DNA of 64,000 nucleotides, taken from Gracilimonas sp034520725. GTDB lineage: Bacteria; Bacteroidota; Rhodothermia; Balneolales; Balneolaceae. A program made the translations under genes and the position numbers. The notes below the pieces were generated by a model. That model did not search any database. It was not told the origin of the DNA and saw only the letters and a program-made list of their open reading frames with translations. The first letter of the stretch is position 1; each line of letters opens with the position of its first letter. Of the stretch, positions 55,767 to 64,000 are shown piece by piece. The DNA lies in the NCBI GenBank assembly GCA_034520725.1, contig JAXHNH010000025.1:1-64000 (forward strand), given 5' to 3'.

Positions 55767-56954
55767 TTAGTCTAAGATTTTAGTTACCACGCCGGCACCG
55801 ACTGTTCGGCCACCTTCGCGTATCGCAAATCGCAATCCTTCTTCCATCGCTACCGGCTGGATCAGGGTTACGTTTAATTTCACATTATCTCCAGGCATTA
55901 CCATCTCCACAGCGTCCGGAAGCTCACACGAGCCGGTCACGTCAGTCGTTCTGAAATAGAACTGCGGGCGGTAGCCTTTGAAGAATGGCGTGTGACGGCC
56001 TCCTTCATCCTTACTCAATACATAGACCTCGCATTCAAACTTCTTGTGCGGGGTAATTGAGCCCGGCTTACACAGCACCATTCCGCGCTGCAGCTGCTCT
56101 TTGTTAATTCCACGGAGCAGAATACCGGCGTTATCTCCGGCCTGTCCCTGGTCGAGCATACGACGGAACATTTCAATACCGGTTACTACGGTCTTCATAG
56201 GCTCTTCAACGATACCTACAATCTCAATTTCATCATTCAGCTTCAGCACGCCACGCTCAATACGTCCCGTTGCTACCGTTCCACGACCGGTGATAGAGAA
56301 TACATCCTCTACCGGCATCAGGAAGGGCTTGTCAACATCACGCTCGGGCGTCGGAATCGTCTCATCCACGGCCTTCATCAGCTCGATAATACTTTCTTCG
56401 TGCTCGGCTTCCCCGTTCAGCGCGCCCAGGGCTGATCCCTGGATCACAGGAATATTGTCGCCATCAAATTCGTAAGATGATAACAGCTCGCGCACTTCCA
56501 GCTCTACCAGTTCCAGCAGCTCTTCATCGTCTACCAGATCCACCTTGTTCATAAACACCACGATCTGTGGCACGCCAACCTGGCGGGCTAGCAGAATGTG
56601 CTCGCGTGTCTGTGGCATTGGGCCGTCAGTGGCAGCAACCACCAAAATAGCACCGTCCATCTGCGCGGCACCGGTTACCATGTTCTTCACATAATCAGCG
56701 TGACCCGGGCAATCCACGTGGGCATAGTGACGGGCATCGGTTTCGTACTCAACATGAGCCGTTGCAATCGTAATACCGCGCTCACGCTCTTCCGGCGCAT
56801 TGTCGATATCCGCAAATTGCTTCGCGACTCCACCGTACGTCTTTGCCATAACGGTCGTGATCGCTGCCGTCAATGTCGTTTTTCCGTGATCTACGTGGCC
56901 TATCGTGCCTACGTTTACGTGGGGCTTATTCCGTTGAAAGGTCTCTTTTGCCAT
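55767..56954 (-). CDS. tuf: Translation elongation factor Tu
   Basis: EF-Tu (395 residues) delivers aminoacyl-tRNA to the ribosome as a GTPase. GHVDHGKTTL is the P-loop (G1), ERERGITI contains the switch I threonine region, DCPGH is G3, and NKVDL is G4. The second and third domains have GRGTVATGRIERG, PGSITPHKKFE and the C-terminal REGGRTVGAGVVTKIL. It follows four tRNAs and precedes tRNA-Trp. The base composition at third positions is richer in G and C than its neighbours, as is usual for highly expressed genes. Confidence 0.99.
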   Translation of the reverse strand: MAKETFQRNKPHVNVGTIGHVDHGKTTLTAAITTVMAKTYGGVAKQFADIDNAPEERERGITIATAHVEYETDARHYAHVDCPGHADYVKNMVTGAAQMDGAILVVAATDGPMPQTREHILLARQVGVPQIVVFMNKVDLVDDEELLELVELEVRELLSSYEFDGDNIPVIQGSALGALNGEAEHEESIIELMKAVDETIPTPERDVDKPFLMPVEDVFSITGRGTVATGRIERGVLKLNDEIEIVGIVEEPMKTVVTGIEMFRRMLDQGQAGDNAGILLRGINKEQLQRGMVLCKPGSITPHKKFECEVYVLSKDEGGRHTPFFKGYRPQFYFRTTDVTGSCELPDAVEMVMPGDNVKLNVTLIQPVAMEEGLRFAIREGGRTVGAGVVTKILD

Positions 56955-57010
56955 GATTAAGCTATTTTGTTATGTAATTGTTTAAAATATGTCCAAAAAT
57001 TTATGCCCTG

Positions 57011-57082
<72 letters not shown>

Positions 57083-57092
57083 GTAGTTATTG

Positions 57093-57165
57093 AGCGAGCG
57101 ACCGGAATCGAACCGGCAACATTCACCTTGGAAGGGTGACGCTCTACCAATTGAGCTACGCTCGC
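57093..57165 (-). tRNA. tRNA-Gly (TCC)
   Basis: Acceptor GCGAGCG pairs with CGCTCGC. The anticodon arm TCACC-CTTCCAA-GGTGA contains TCC. The T-loop is TTCGATT. It is 10 bp from the next tRNA, so all four are likely cut from one precursor. Confidence 0.95.
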
Positions 57166-57172
57166 TTACGCG

Positions 57173-57255
57173 TGGGGGGAGCAGGATTCGAACCTGCGAA
57201 GTCTTACGACAACAGATTTACAGTCTGCCCCAGTTGGCCGCTTTGGTATCCCCCC
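57173..57255 (-). tRNA. tRNA-Tyr (GTA)
   Basis: Acceptor GGGGGGA pairs with TCCCCCC, A discriminator. The anticodon arm GCAGA-CTGTAAA-TCTGT has GTA. It has a long variable arm, as expected for bacterial tRNA-Tyr. Confidence 0.95.
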
Positions 57256-57279
57256 AATCAATATGTCAAGATCGCTGTG

Positions 57280-57352
57280 AGCCAGTGACCGGATTCGAAC
57301 CGATGACCGACGGTTTACAAAACCGTTGCTCTACCAACTGAGCTACACTGGC
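57280..57352 (-). tRNA. tRNA-Thr (TGT)
   Basis: Acceptor GCCAGTG pairs with CACTGGC, T discriminator. The anticodon arm ACGGT-TTTGTAA-ACCGT places TGT in the loop. It is the first gene of the tRNA-tuf-rpo transcription unit. Confidence 0.95.
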
Positions 57353-57418
57353 TTTTCGCGAAAGACTTAAAAATTAAGCATGATTGGATTGATTGTCAAT
57401 ACAGTTTACTAAAAACTT

Positions 57419-58066
57419 TTAACTCTTTTTTGAGTCACCCCGCTTCCTCTTATAGTAGAATTCAAAATAAAGCTTAACCGAAACCACAACAACAATTAAT
57501 AGTAAAATTACTTTGCCATAATTGGATAAGTATTCACCGATTATTTTCCAGTTATCACGGATAACCCACCCCATACCTATAAGCAGAGCGTTCCATAGCA
57601 TTGAACTCACTAAAGAACTAACAGTCGTTCTAATCAAATGGAGGTGAGACATACCGGCTGTTAGCGAAATAACGGATCTGGTCCCAGCCAAAAATCTGTT
57701 AGCAAGAATCACTCCCTGCCCCCACCTGCCCATCCACTTTTTGCCTCTTTTAAAATACTTATAATCGATAAACCTGAGCAGCAAATGGTCGTCTCTGTTT
57801 TCTTCTATTTGAACTCCCCACTTATGGCCAAGCCAGTACATAGTCATAAATCCAAGCACAGATGCAACAACGGTAACGCTCCATAATGGAACAATGGCTA
57901 TGACACTTTCCGCCGCCAGATATCCACCAAAAGCTACGATCACATCACCAGGCATAGGGGGAATTAGATTTTCGATGTAGGCAATTCCAAAAAGGATCAG
58001 GTAAATACCCAAAGGCGGAACCAAACTGGTCCACTCAACAATACTTTGTATGATCTGATCTGCCAT
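57419..58066 (-). CDS. DedA family membrane protein
   Basis: DedA-family proteins are polytopic inner-membrane proteins; some members flip undecaprenyl phosphate or phosphatidylethanolamine across the membrane. The 215 residues have GIAYIENLIPPMPGDVIVAF and GGYLA at the N-terminus, then GFMTMYWLGHKWG, and the reentrant motif NRFLAGTRSVISLTAGMSHL, typical of the DedA/SNARE-associated domain. The C-terminus is basic (KRKRGDSKKS). It is the last gene of the queA-ispD-ispF-dedA unit, six bases after ispF. Confidence 0.9.
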   Translation of the reverse strand: MADQIIQSIVEWTSLVPPLGIYLILFGIAYIENLIPPMPGDVIVAFGGYLAAESVIAIVPLWSVTVVASVLGFMTMYWLGHKWGVQIEENRDDHLLLRFIDYKYFKRGKKWMGRWGQGVILANRFLAGTRSVISLTAGMSHLHLIRTTVSSLVSSMLWNALLIGMGWVIRDNWKIIGEYLSNYGKVILLLIVVVVSVKLYFEFYYKRKRGDSKKS

Positions 58067-58072
58067 TCCTAT

Positions 58073-58555
58073 TCAATCTTTAACTAACAGGATTACACAT
58101 TGCGAAACCATCCCTTCTTCCCGACCGACAAATCCCATTTTTTCTGAGGTAGTGGCTTTTACTGAAATGTTTTCAGGTACCGTATCTAATATCTCAGAGA
58201 TCCTCAACCTTATACTATTGATATGTGGGTTGAGTTTCGGTCTTTCTGCAATCACCGTTGCATCAAGGTTTCCAATGCAATAGCCTTTTTCCAATGCCAT
58301 TGCATAACAATGCTTCAATAATTCAATGCTGTCTGCATTTTTATACTTCGGATCGTCATCAGGGAAATGAGACCCAATATCTCCCAAAGCCAAAGCTCCT
58401 AAAATGGCATCTGTTATGGCATGAAGGAGAACATCTGCATCTGAATGACCATCAAGTCCTTTTTTATATGGGATCTCGATACCACCCAGCAATAACTTCC
58501 TTCCTTCAATAAAACGATGGACATCATAACCATACCCGATGCGAATATTATTCAT
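58073..58555 (-). CDS. ispF: 2-C-methyl-D-erythritol 2,4-cyclodiphosphate synthase
   Basis: IspF (160 residues) makes the cyclodiphosphate in the MEP route to isoprenoids. RIGYGYDVHRF (D and H are metal ligands), GLDGHSDADVLLHAITDAIL (with the third histidine ligand) and GDIGSHFPDDDP are clear. The C-terminus has VKATTSEKMGFVGREEGM, typical of the family. The start overlaps the ispD stop (ATGA), so it is translationally coupled. The pathway feeds carotenoids such as those made by crtI and also the undecaprenyl carrier. Confidence 0.98.
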   Translation of the reverse strand: MNNIRIGYGYDVHRFIEGRKLLLGGIEIPYKKGLDGHSDADVLLHAITDAILGALALGDIGSHFPDDDPKYKNADSIELLKHCYAMALEKGYCIGNLDATVIAERPKLNPHINSIRLRISEILDTVPENISVKATTSEKMGFVGREEGMVSQCVILLVKD

Positions 58556-59244
58556 GATGCATCCTCAATTATTTGTTCAGTCACCTTAAGGTCGATAGGA
58601 TATGTGATCTTAAAATTATTCACTCCACCTTCTACCACTTTTACTTTTACACCGGTATTTTCAACCAGGGAACTATCATCTGTTCCGGTAAAACCTTCTT
58701 TAATTGCTTTTTCATAAGCTTCGATCAAGATCTCCCTTTTAAAGACCTGGGGAGTCTGAATCTGCCAAAGCACTGAACGGTCCGGTGTCGATTCAACAAA
58801 GTATTCTTTATTGACCTTTTTTATGGTATCTCTGACAGGCACACCCAAAACTGCCGCACCGGTTTCATTTGCAGCCTCGATGCATCCCATGATCTGTTCA
58901 GTCTCAACAAAAGGTCTTACGGCATCATGAACTGCAATCAGATCTGTTTTTTGATCTACAGTTTTTAAGGCATTGTATATAGAATTCTGTCTTTCTTTAC
59001 CTCCTTCGACCACTGAAAATTGCAGATCGGGTAGAGCATAGTCTGATATCAGTTCTTCAACCAGGGATACACTCTGAGCTGAGGCGACTACGATGACCTG
59101 CCTCAACCCAGGAATATCGATGAACTTTTCGATAGTGTGCTGCAAGATCGTCTTGCCGTCTATCTCAATAAATGGCTTGGGAACTTCCGTCCCCAAACGC
59201 ACACCCGACCCTGCCGCCGGTATTATTAGCGACAGCGAAGTCAT
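58552..59244 (-). CDS. ispD: 2-C-methyl-D-erythritol 4-phosphate cytidylyltransferase
   Basis: IspD (230 residues) transfers CMP to MEP in the third MEP-pathway step. LIIPAAGSGVRLGTEVPKPF is the nucleotide-binding loop with the conserved K; AVHDAVRPFVE and GVPVRDTIKKV are active-site blocks; TPQVFKREILIEAY and TDDSSLVENTG follow. The gene begins right after the queA stop and overlaps ispF. It has normal length. Confidence 0.98.
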   Translation of the reverse strand: MTSLSLIIPAAGSGVRLGTEVPKPFIEIDGKTILQHTIEKFIDIPGLRQVIVVASAQSVSLVEELISDYALPDLQFSVVEGGKERQNSIYNALKTVDQKTDLIAVHDAVRPFVETEQIMGCIEAANETGAAVLGVPVRDTIKKVNKEYFVESTPDRSVLWQIQTPQVFKREILIEAYEKAIKEGFTGTDDSSLVENTGVKVKVVEGGVNNFKITYPIDLKVTEQIIEDAS

Positions 59245-60300
59245 TTACAGAATCAGCATTGCGTCACCGAAGGCAAACATTCGGTAATTCTCTTTTTTAG
59301 CCTCTTCATAAGCTTCCATTAGGAAGTCATAACCGGCAAAAGCAGCTGCAAGCATCAATCGGGTAGATTCAGGCTGATGAAAATTAATGATCAATCCTTC
59401 GGTGATCTTAAAGTTGTAAGGAGGATAAATGAATTTATCTGTCCATCCGGTTCCTGCCTTAGACATTCCACTCGCCATCACACTGGTTTCAATAGTCCGC
59501 GTTGGACTTGATCCGATCGTAATTACACGATTCTTTTTCTTCTTGAGTGTCTCGTTGATCTTATCTGACGTTTCTTTTGAAATAAAGTAGTTATCAGAAT
59601 CCATTCTGTGCTTGGTCAGATCTTCAACTTCAACATTTCTGAAGATCCCCCAACCGATATGAAGGGTAGTTGGCAGAAATTCCACTCCTTTCTTTTTGAT
59701 CTTCTCTACCAATTCAGGAGTAAAGTGCATTGCTGCTGCAGGAGCTGCAACGGCACCACGTTCTGTGGCAAAAATAGTTTGATACCTTTCTTTGTCTGCC
59801 TCAACCGGCTCTCTTTTGATGTAAGGTGGAAGTGGCATTTTTCCAAGCTCATCAAGCCTGTCATACAAGTCCTGATTTGCACCTTCGTAAAGGAAACGAA
59901 TGGTTCGTCCGCGTGATGTAGTATTATCCACAACTTCGGCCATCAGTTCTTCGTCCTCTTCGCCAAAGTATAGCTTATTACCGATACGTATCTTACGCGC
60001 CGGTTCAACCAATACATCCCAAAGCATATTCTCAGGCATCAGTTCTCTAAGGAGAAAAACCTCTATATCCGCTTCAGTCTTTTCTTTCTTTCCTTCCAAC
60101 CTGGCTGGAAATACCTTGGTGTTATTATACACCATTACATCACCTTTGTTGATGTACTTATGGATTTCTGAAAAGGTTGTGTGTTCTATTGTTTTTTCCT
60201 CTCTATTCAGAACCATCAGCCTGGCTGAGTCTCTTTTCTCAAGTGGTTCTTCAGGAATGTTAAAGTCGTCAGTCTCAAATTTAAAATCGGTGAGCTTCAT
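59245..60300 (-). CDS. queA: S-adenosylmethionine:tRNA ribosyltransferase-isomerase
   Basis: QueA (351 residues) transfers and isomerises the ribosyl group of SAM onto preQ1 in tRNA, giving epoxyqueuosine. Clear blocks are VYNNTKVFPARLEG, GKMPLPPYIKREPVEADKER, then YQTIFATERGAVAAPAAAMH, and RTIETSVMA and INFHQPESTRLMLAAAFAGY near the C-terminus. It is the first gene of the queA-ispD-ispF-dedA unit. No queuosine transport or synthesis genes are nearby, so it probably uses imported or distant precursors. Confidence 0.98.
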   Translation of the reverse strand: MKLTDFKFETDDFNIPEEPLEKRDSARLMVLNREEKTIEHTTFSEIHKYINKGDVMVYNNTKVFPARLEGKKEKTEADIEVFLLRELMPENMLWDVLVEPARKIRIGNKLYFGEEDEELMAEVVDNTTSRGRTIRFLYEGANQDLYDRLDELGKMPLPPYIKREPVEADKERYQTIFATERGAVAAPAAAMHFTPELVEKIKKKGVEFLPTTLHIGWGIFRNVEVEDLTKHRMDSDNYFISKETSDKINETLKKKKNRVITIGSSPTRTIETSVMASGMSKAGTGWTDKFIYPPYNFKITEGLIINFHQPESTRLMLAAAFAGYDFLMEAYEEAKKENYRMFAFGDAMLIL

Positions 60301-60474
60301 CTAGATCTTTATCTGTTTTCAGTGCTGTTGCAAAGTTGGACAAGATATACTTTTTTTAGTGGGATTTCAATCAATACCCTTTTACAGTAGTGTTTATTAT
60401 TAAAACCCAATTCGTTATACTTATACAAGAAAAGAATTGCTCTAACGTTGATCAACAAATTAGTGAGCACTATT

Positions 60475-61002
60475 ATGAAAAAATTATTTTTTGCGACTTT
60501 TATTATTGGAATTCTATTAAGCACTCAACTGTCAGCCCAATTACGTCAGGATCTATCCAGGTCTTATGAATTTTCAGGACCTATAATCAACTCTAATGCT
60601 CCTACCGTTCAAACTTGGCTGAATAATTTTTTCCAGAACAAAGTGTCCATGAGCCACTCATACGCAATGAATTTCGGCTCAGTTGGCGGAAGTTATCAGA
60701 ATGTGAATTCTTACACCAACACCGTTAACATCATGTTCTCGGATAATCTGACCGGACGTGTTGACGTGTCTTTTCTTCATTCGCCTTTTGGTGGGTCTGA
60801 CCTTGTGAATACCAATAATAATTTAAATGGGGAGATCCTTATCCGAAACGCTGAGCTAAATTATAAGATCAGCGATAACGCACACATAAGATTACAGTAC
60901 CAGCAATTACCGCGAGGTTATGGTTATTTCAATAGCGGGTATGGAATGTTTGACAGAGGTTTTGGCATGAATGGCTACGACCGTTTTAATCCTTGGTACT
61001 AG
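60475..61002 (+). CDS. Exported protein of unknown function with Gly/Tyr-rich tail
   Basis: I do not recognise this family. The chosen ATG (60475) gives 175 residues starting MKKLFFATFIIGILLSTQLS with a cleavage site near SAQ. The mature part alternates polar and hydrophobic residues and contains VDVSFLHSPFGGSD and EILIRNAELNYKISDNAHIR, then LQYQQLPRGYGYFNSGYGMF, which looks like beta-strand sequence. The tail is rich in glycine, tyrosine, phenylalanine and arginine and ends in NPWY. A small outer-membrane or surface protein is likely. A TTG 27 bases upstream is a less likely start. It precedes the LytR_C gene by 14 bp in the same direction. Confidence 0.75.
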   Translation: MKKLFFATFIIGILLSTQLSAQLRQDLSRSYEFSGPIINSNAPTVQTWLNNFFQNKVSMSHSYAMNFGSVGGSYQNVNSYTNTVNIMFSDNLTGRVDVSFLHSPFGGSDLVNTNNNLNGEILIRNAELNYKISDNAHIRLQYQQLPRGYGYFNSGYGMFDRGFGMNGYDRFNPWY

Positions 61003-61016
61003 TACTTTTCTAATTA

Positions 61017-61481
61017 ATGACAGAAAAAGACGACAAGCAATCATCCGGTACCAACGAACTTTATCTGAATGCTGCAATAGGATTTTTGAGTGTCCTGTTG
61101 CTGGTTCTAGCTATTTCACTATTTACCAGGATCATTTACCCAAGAATATTCAACGAGAGATCTGAAGCACAAGCTGAACTCATCAGTGACATTATTCAAA
61201 TTGAAGTGTTGAATGGATGTGGAGTCCCCGGCATTGCTAATGCTTATACCGGTTTATTACGCTCAAATGGTTTTGATGTAGTTGAAACCGGAAATTTTGA
61301 AACCTTCGATTTGCAGGAAACCATTGTGATCTCAAGAAGCGGTGTAATGGACAACGCCTATAGGGTAGCAAACGCACTGGGTATTTCAGAACAAAATGTA
61401 ATAAGAGAGTCGTCTCCGGATTTCTATCTGGATGTAAGCGTCGTTATAGGCCACGATTATGAAAAATTAAATACAGATTAA
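61017..61481 (+). CDS. LytR C-terminal-domain membrane protein
   Basis: A 154-residue membrane-anchored protein: a short cytoplasmic N-terminus, one membrane segment (about 19-42, AAIGFLSVLLLVLAISLFTR), and a periplasmic LytR_C domain (about 60-150) with IQIEVLNGCGVPGIANAYTG, NFETFDLQETIVISRSG, and ending VSVVIGHDYEKL. LytR_C domains occur alone or at the end of LCP cell-wall transferases and are thought to bind glycan or lipid-linked substrates. It is six bases before rsfS, and this order is common in Bacteroidota. Confidence 0.88.
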   Translation: MTEKDDKQSSGTNELYLNAAIGFLSVLLLVLAISLFTRIIYPRIFNERSEAQAELISDIIQIEVLNGCGVPGIANAYTGLLRSNGFDVVETGNFETFDLQETIVISRSGVMDNAYRVANALGISEQNVIRESSPDFYLDVSVVIGHDYEKLNTD

Positions 61482-61487
61482 TACTAT

Positions 61488-61904
61488 ATGACAGATATCA
61501 AGCAACAAAGTAAACAACAATTTGAAAATACCTATTCTGATGAGGTTCCTGATTCACAGGAAATGGTTGAGATCATCACTGAGGCTTTATTAAGCCGAAA
61601 AGGTAAAGACATCACTCTACTAGATGTTTCTGAACTTACCACACTGACTGATTTTTTTGTGGTCTGCCACGGTACATCGGATGTACAGATCAAAGCTTTG
61701 GCTGATGCAGTTGAAGAAGATATGCTTGAGAAGAGCGGAGAAAAAGCCTGGAAGAAAGAAGGACTTCAGGGACGTTCATGGGTTATACTGGATTTTGTGA
61801 ATATTGTGGTACACATAATGAGTAAAGAGAAAAGAGATTTTTACGGTATTGAACGCATGTGGAATGATGCCAAGATCACTCACATAAAAAACGAAGATCA
61901 ATAG
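61488..61904 (+). CDS. rsfS: Ribosomal silencing factor RsfS
   Basis: RsfS (138 residues) binds L14 on the free 50S subunit and blocks subunit joining during starvation. After a variable start (1-30) the conserved part has KDITLLDVSELTTLTDFFVV, CHGTSDVQIKALADAV, then GRSWVILDFVNIVVHIMSK and DFYGIERMWNDAK, all RsfS features. It follows the LytR_C gene and precedes the 2-hydroxyacid dehydrogenase by six bases, so the three are probably co-transcribed. Confidence 0.97.
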   Translation: MTDIKQQSKQQFENTYSDEVPDSQEMVEIITEALLSRKGKDITLLDVSELTTLTDFFVVCHGTSDVQIKALADAVEEDMLEKSGEKAWKKEGLQGRSWVILDFVNIVVHIMSKEKRDFYGIERMWNDAKITHIKNEDQ

Positions 61905-61910
61905 GTAGCG

Positions 61911-62894
61911 TTGGATCAGAATAAACCAAAAATATTGATCACCGAATCGATCCCTGACACAGTTATCGAATACCTAAAGCAGTACGGGGATGTCACGATT
62001 GGTGAAAAAGGGCACTTCCAGTCTGAGGAAAATCTGCTTTCTGAGATCGATAAATATGATGCTTTGCTCTGCATGTTGTCTGTTCCAGTAACTGAAAGGG
62101 TACTAAAAAAAGGAAAGAACCTGAAGATCGTGGCAAATTTTGCTGTGGGGTATGATAACATTGATGCGCAAACAGCTCATTCGCTAGGAATAAAAGTTGC
62201 CAACACCCCTGATGTTTTAACTGAAGCCTGCGGCGATTATGCTATGGGCCTATTGCTTGCCCTTTCACGAAAGCTAAAGAAGGCGGAGGAATATCTGCGT
62301 AATGGAAATTTTAACGGATGGGAACCTCTCGGTTTTTTGGGAATGGAACTCCGCGACAGAAATCTGGGCATCATAGGTATGGGGCGGATCGGTCAAGCTT
62401 TTGCTCATCGTGCCAGAGCATTTGGGATGAACATACTCTATCACAATCGCAGCCGATTAGACTCAGACATAGAAAGTGAATTAGGCGCCAAATATATTAA
62501 TGACCCCACCACACTTGCTGAAAAAAGTGATGTGATAAGCCTGAACTGTCCACTTACAGAAAGCACTCATCACCTCGTCGATGTTGACTTTCTGACGCAC
62601 ATGCCAGAACATGCTCTGCTAATCAATATTTCCCGTGGTGCAGTTATCGATGAAGCCTCCTTGGCTGAAGCCCTCCATAATAAGATCATTGCCGGTGCAG
62701 CACTTGATGTATTTGAAAAGGAACCGGAAGTACATCCCAGACTTTTGACAGCGCCCAACACAATGTTACTACCTCATATTGCCAGCGCTACCCATAGCAC
62801 ACGTGAGGATATTGGAATGTTAGCTGCCAATGCCATCGTATCAGTTTTAAATGGCAAGGACGACAGTGATATCCAAAACTTGATTACACCTTAA
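61911..62894 (+). CDS. D-2-hydroxyacid dehydrogenase
   Basis: A cytoplasmic NAD(P)-dependent dehydrogenase of 327 residues that reduces 2-oxoacids such as glyoxylate or hydroxypyruvate. The start is a TTG (61911). NLKIVANFAVGYDNIDAQTA is the catalytic-domain signature; GIIGMGRIGQAFAHRARAFG is the Rossmann GxGxxG; LINISRGAVIDEASLAEAL and LLPHIASATHSTRED hold the catalytic arginine-adjacent region and the histidine. The next downstream signature and length fit glyoxylate/hydroxypyruvate reductase more than SerA, which is longer. Substrate is not certain. Confidence 0.92.
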   Translation: MDQNKPKILITESIPDTVIEYLKQYGDVTIGEKGHFQSEENLLSEIDKYDALLCMLSVPVTERVLKKGKNLKIVANFAVGYDNIDAQTAHSLGIKVANTPDVLTEACGDYAMGLLLALSRKLKKAEEYLRNGNFNGWEPLGFLGMELRDRNLGIIGMGRIGQAFAHRARAFGMNILYHNRSRLDSDIESELGAKYINDPTTLAEKSDVISLNCPLTESTHHLVDVDFLTHMPEHALLINISRGAVIDEASLAEALHNKIIAGAALDVFEKEPEVHPRLLTAPNTMLLPHIASATHSTREDIGMLAANAIVSVLNGKDDSDIQNLITP

Positions 62895-62913
62895 TTTACG
62901 CTCATATTGATTT

Positions 62914-64000
62914 ATGGGCATATCAGGACTTACATATATTCCGGGCCGAAAGATAAAGATCCTCGCTTTTCTACTGATCTTAACTTCAGTTGCATATGGT
63001 ATTTTCGAACTATGGGTTAATCCGGTCAATCTAGATAACATCAGCGAGAACATTACTCAGGAATCTGTCAGTGAAGCGGTTGATAACTTCAACTCATACC
63101 AAAGCAACTTTAGATCAGAAAATCAGCAGCTGACTCAGGATTTGGTCAATTCACTTGGGACTTCTGAATTTCCATCATTATTTACTAAACTTGATAACCT
63201 TGAACGGTTCTGGGGATTATCCGTATTCAAGGATACTTCCCTAATTGCCTGGACTGAATTTGGAGTTGAGAAGTTTCCGAATTTGAAAAATAACCTCCAG
63301 AATTTCCCACATATACGTCTTGGGAGGGATAATAATGTCACTTACCTGGAATACATTAACAGGATACGGATCACAGAACAGGATTCGGTTGTTCCATATT
63401 ACCTGATCAGCAGAAGTAAAATTCAACAATCCAACCTGCTATCCATTGGAAACAGTTCTGAACTTGATCCTTCAGAACTTTTTGGACCTGAAAATGAATA
63501 TCCTGTGCGATTCAGTTTTTTTGAATCACCGCCTATTGACATAAACTTCAGTCAGCCATTATATCTTAACGATGCGGATTCCATTGGCCTTGCCTATACA
63601 TTACTTACAGACCGCCAAACTTTTATCTCTTCCCAAAAACAGCGCCATTTTCTCTATCGAGCAGGATTTTGGGCAACAATCATGCTTTTTACAACACTCT
63701 TCCTGATTGCGGTATCTGAAAATTTGCGTTTCTGGGGCTCATTCTTTTTGAAGCTGTTTGCCGTACTCATTGCCTGGATATTTTTTGTGAACATAGATGT
63801 CAATACAGATTGGCTGGAGTTCATGGGTTTACAGACAGAGGTTTCAAGTGGTAACCTAAACCTCTTGTTCAAATATACTGTACACTCATTTTTTATGCTT
63901 TTACTATCTATAGTAGCTTTTAAAGCACTTGCCATCGGTTCAATTGAGATGCAGCTTTCATCCTCATTTATTCAAATCATTGCTGCCATCTTATCCGGGC
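62914..64000 (+). CDS. Large membrane protein, N-terminal part, runs off the window
   Basis: An open frame of 362 codons starts at the ATG at 62914 and has no stop by the window edge. After a cytoplasmic start (MGISGLTYIPGRKIK) there is a membrane segment (about 15-33). A periplasmic region (about 34-240) follows with a helical stretch of ENITQESVSEAVDNFNSYQS, which looks like a sensor coiled-coil. At least four membrane helices follow from about 245. Its layout resembles a membrane sensor histidine kinase with an extracytoplasmic sensor domain, but the kinase part is outside the window, so this is only a guess. It is the fourth gene after the LytR_C-rsfS group. Confidence 0.75.
   Translation, partial: MGISGLTYIPGRKIKILAFLLILTSVAYGIFELWVNPVNLDNISENITQESVSEAVDNFNSYQSNFRSENQQLTQDLVNSLGTSEFPSLFTKLDNLERFWGLSVFKDTSLIAWTEFGVEKFPNLKNNLQNFPHIRLGRDNNVTYLEYINRIRITEQDSVVPYYLISRSKIQQSNLLSIGNSSELDPSELFGPENEYPVRFSFFESPPIDINFSQPLYLNDADSIGLAYTLLTDRQTFISSQKQRHFLYRAGFWATIMLFTTLFLIAVSENLRFWGSFFLKLFAVLIAWIFFVNIDVNTDWLEFMGLQTEVSSGNLNLLFKYTVHSFFMLLLSIVAFKALAIGSIEMQLSSSFIQIIAAILSG

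Overview
The window looks like a chromosome segment of a Bacteroidota-group bacterium, most likely a marine or halophilic member of Balneolota or a close relative. This placement is inferred from gene content and protein style, not from a database match. Supporting signs are a DUF1015-serC pair, an archaeal/eukaryotic-type prolyl-tRNA synthetase, a crtI carotenoid desaturase, many lipoproteins with short lipoboxes, M28/M20 peptidases with a sortilin-type BNR protein, and moderate GC.

Region 1 (about 5-13,350) is a decayed mobile island. Its only intact gene is a tyrosine integrase (11994-13115), which ends next to the 5' half of a CAT-anticodon tRNA (13304-13349), the probable attachment site. 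All recognisable cargo lies on the minus strand and is broken by many small indels and stops. Reading right to left there is an AlpA-type regulator, an AbiEi/AbiEii toxin-antitoxin pair with a duplicated palindromic operator, a small unknown gene, a DUF2779 composite nuclease, Type I restriction-modification hsdM and hsdS, and a sacsin/HSP90-like ATPase. This is a fossil defence island.

Region 2 (13,941-35,750) is intact backbone. It carries proS, the bifunctional NAD(P)HX repair enzyme, VanZ-like, TonB, a Nudix/DUF1844 pair, DUF1015-serC, a frameshifted rhomboid gene, tRNA-Thr(CGT), rlpA, crtI, a lipoprotein amidase, a transaldolase, an RND efflux operon with two permeases, and a YtxH-like protein.

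Region 3 (36,134-44,052) encodes mostly exported amine and peptide metabolism: a class V PLP enzyme with a Tat-like leader, a lipoprotein RidA, an M20 amidohydrolase, an M28 metallopeptidase, and, convergent to these, a 1,067-residue BNR-repeat protein.

Region 4 (44,312-57,352) is the classical transcription/translation locus on the minus strand: tRNA-Thr(TGT)-Tyr-Gly-Thr(GGT)-tuf-tRNA-Trp-secE-nusG-rplK-rplA-rplJ-rplL-rpoB-rpoC, closed by a strong terminator. The rplJ frame is interrupted near its start, which in an essential gene points to a sequence error. Region 5 (57,419-64,000) holds queA-ispD-ispF-dedA on the minus strand. On the plus strand are a small exported protein of unknown function, a LytR_C-domain protein, rsfS, a D-2-hydroxyacid dehydrogenase and the start of a large membrane protein that runs off the window.

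I found no CRISPR array, rRNA or intact transposase. The most notable items are the fossil defence island with its DUF2779 nuclease, the apparent periplasmic PLP-enzyme/RidA pair, and the truncated tRNA attachment site.
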